Assembly: GCA_965207345.1 (NCBI GenBank)
Contig: OZ242280.1
Location: 434,001-498,000, forward strand
DNA from: G965207345 sp965207345
GTDB taxonomy: Bacteria; Pseudomonadota; Gammaproteobacteria; PS1; Pseudothioglobaceae
Length of the DNA stretch: 64,000 bases
Reading direction: 5' to 3'
The notes beneath the pieces are model-generated. The model did not search any database. It saw nothing but the letters and a program-made list of their open reading frames with translations, and had not been told where the DNA came from. Position 1 is the stretch's first letter; each line of letters begins with the position of its first letter. Positions 63,575 to 64,000 of the stretch are shown here, piece by piece. The position numbers and the translations under genes are program-made.

Positions 63575-64000
63575 ATGGTCATAGGAAAAGAAACAGGAGC
63601 ACTTAAAAAAGCACTCGTTGGCTATGGTTTTGATAAATCATTGATGCAAAGTATCAAGGGTGATGCTAGCTTGAGAGATACAGTTTATCAGCGTGAACGT
63701 ACCTGCACAATCATTGATAAACAAATGACTAAAATGATTAAAATTTTTACATATTTATTACTCAAAACAGGCGTGCATCGTTTAAGTATTGGTTTTAATA
63801 ACGGCGAGGTTAAAACTTTTTCTATTTTTGATCCCGCAAACATGGAAGTGCACTTAGCAGAAAATTTGCTGGATGAAAATTATTTAAGTAGTAATTTCGT
63901 GCGCATAACGCTTAAGGAAAAGGGCAATTTTATTAAACGTCTCTACGCCATGCTTGCAAAAGATAAAATATTTAATTATTTGTCTAAAACTTGGCAATAC
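63575..64000 (+). CDS. Unidentified protein, N-terminal part (runs off window)
   Basis: ATG 63575 opens a frame that is still open at base 64000 (142 codons). I do not recognise it. The N-terminus M-V-I-G-K-E-T-G-A-L-K-K-A-L has no signal peptide or membrane segment. The centre I-I-D-K-Q-M-T-K-M-I-K-I-F is helical, followed by a beta-like G-V-H-R-L-S-I-G-F-N-N-G-E-V and a K-T-F-S-I-F segment. It starts 20 bp after truB and may share its message. There is no repeat or catalytic motif I can name. Codon use resembles the neighbours. Confidence 0.55.
   Translation, partial: MVIGKETGALKKALVGYGFDKSLMQSIKGDASLRDTVYQRERTCTIIDKQMTKMIKIFTYLLLKTGVHRLSIGFNNGEVKTFSIFDPANMEVHLAENLLDENYLSSNFVRITLKEKGNFIKRLYAMLAKDKIFNYLSKTWQY

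Overview
This is AT-rich DNA (roughly one third G+C by eye) with a gammaproteobacterial gene set: EF-P with its EpmA modifier, YciO, RsfS-NadD, TL5-type L25-Pth-YchF, and PurC followed by DUF2797. Many genes start at GTG or TTG, and gene spacing is tight. A periplasmic rhodanese-like fragment at the left edge, a DUF302 protein and a cytochrome-like pseudogene fit a sulfur-oxidising lineage, perhaps SUP05/Thioglobaceae-like or host-associated. That placement is inference; the window has no rRNA gene to test it.

Layout. 1-2514 (minus): exported rhodanese-like fragment, small secreted protein, and a coupled MBL hydrolase-nadD-rsfS run. 2633-11433 (minus): a mosaic type I restriction-modification operon. 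hsdR, a ParB-like protein, a Dam-class adenine methylase and hsdM are nearly contiguous. An intergenic regulatory knot follows, with back-to-back promoters and a candidate ~75-nt plus-strand RNA ending in a strong terminator. Then come a NYN-domain protein and hsdS, whose C-terminus carries an extra Panacea-like domain. 12022-12233 (plus): tRNA-Ala(GGC) and tRNA-Glu(UUC).

12283-32898 (minus): a giant type I secreted adhesin of about 5,300 residues followed by its exporter (TolC, LapB-type ABC ATPase, HlyD/LapC). The adhesin has LamG-like and CSPG/cadherin-like domains at both ends, 38 tandem ~105-residue CSPG-like repeats, a short RTX block and a C-terminal secretion domain. The array has a higher-order period of 1,260 bp. 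A 2-bp deletion at about 28392 splits the gene into two frames.

33227-46896 (plus): housekeeping genes rpsB-tsf-cdsA-dxr (pyrH, frr and uppS absent from their usual place), an M23 peptidase, purC, DUF2797, an AlaC-like aminotransferase, a P-loop protein, rplY-pth-ychF, gpmI and rpe. 47099-48308 (minus): a two-gene cassette of higher G+C (49-residue protein plus RlmJ/TcmP-like methyltransferase homologue), probably acquired. 48411-56221 (minus): MBL hydrolase, DUF302 protein with repeat expansion, alaS, then sucC-sucD-yciO. A decayed cytochrome-like gene behind a Fur-box-like site lies between alaS and yciO on the other strand. 56316-64000 (plus): efp, a 900-bp gap with small or broken ORFs, epmA, a Sel1-repeat protein, a DUF2914 protein, argG, truB and an unidentified gene running off the end.

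The most interesting parts are the mosaic R-M operon with its embedded regulatory RNA candidate, the satellite-like architecture and frameshift of the giant adhesin, and the small-protein/methyltransferase cassette.
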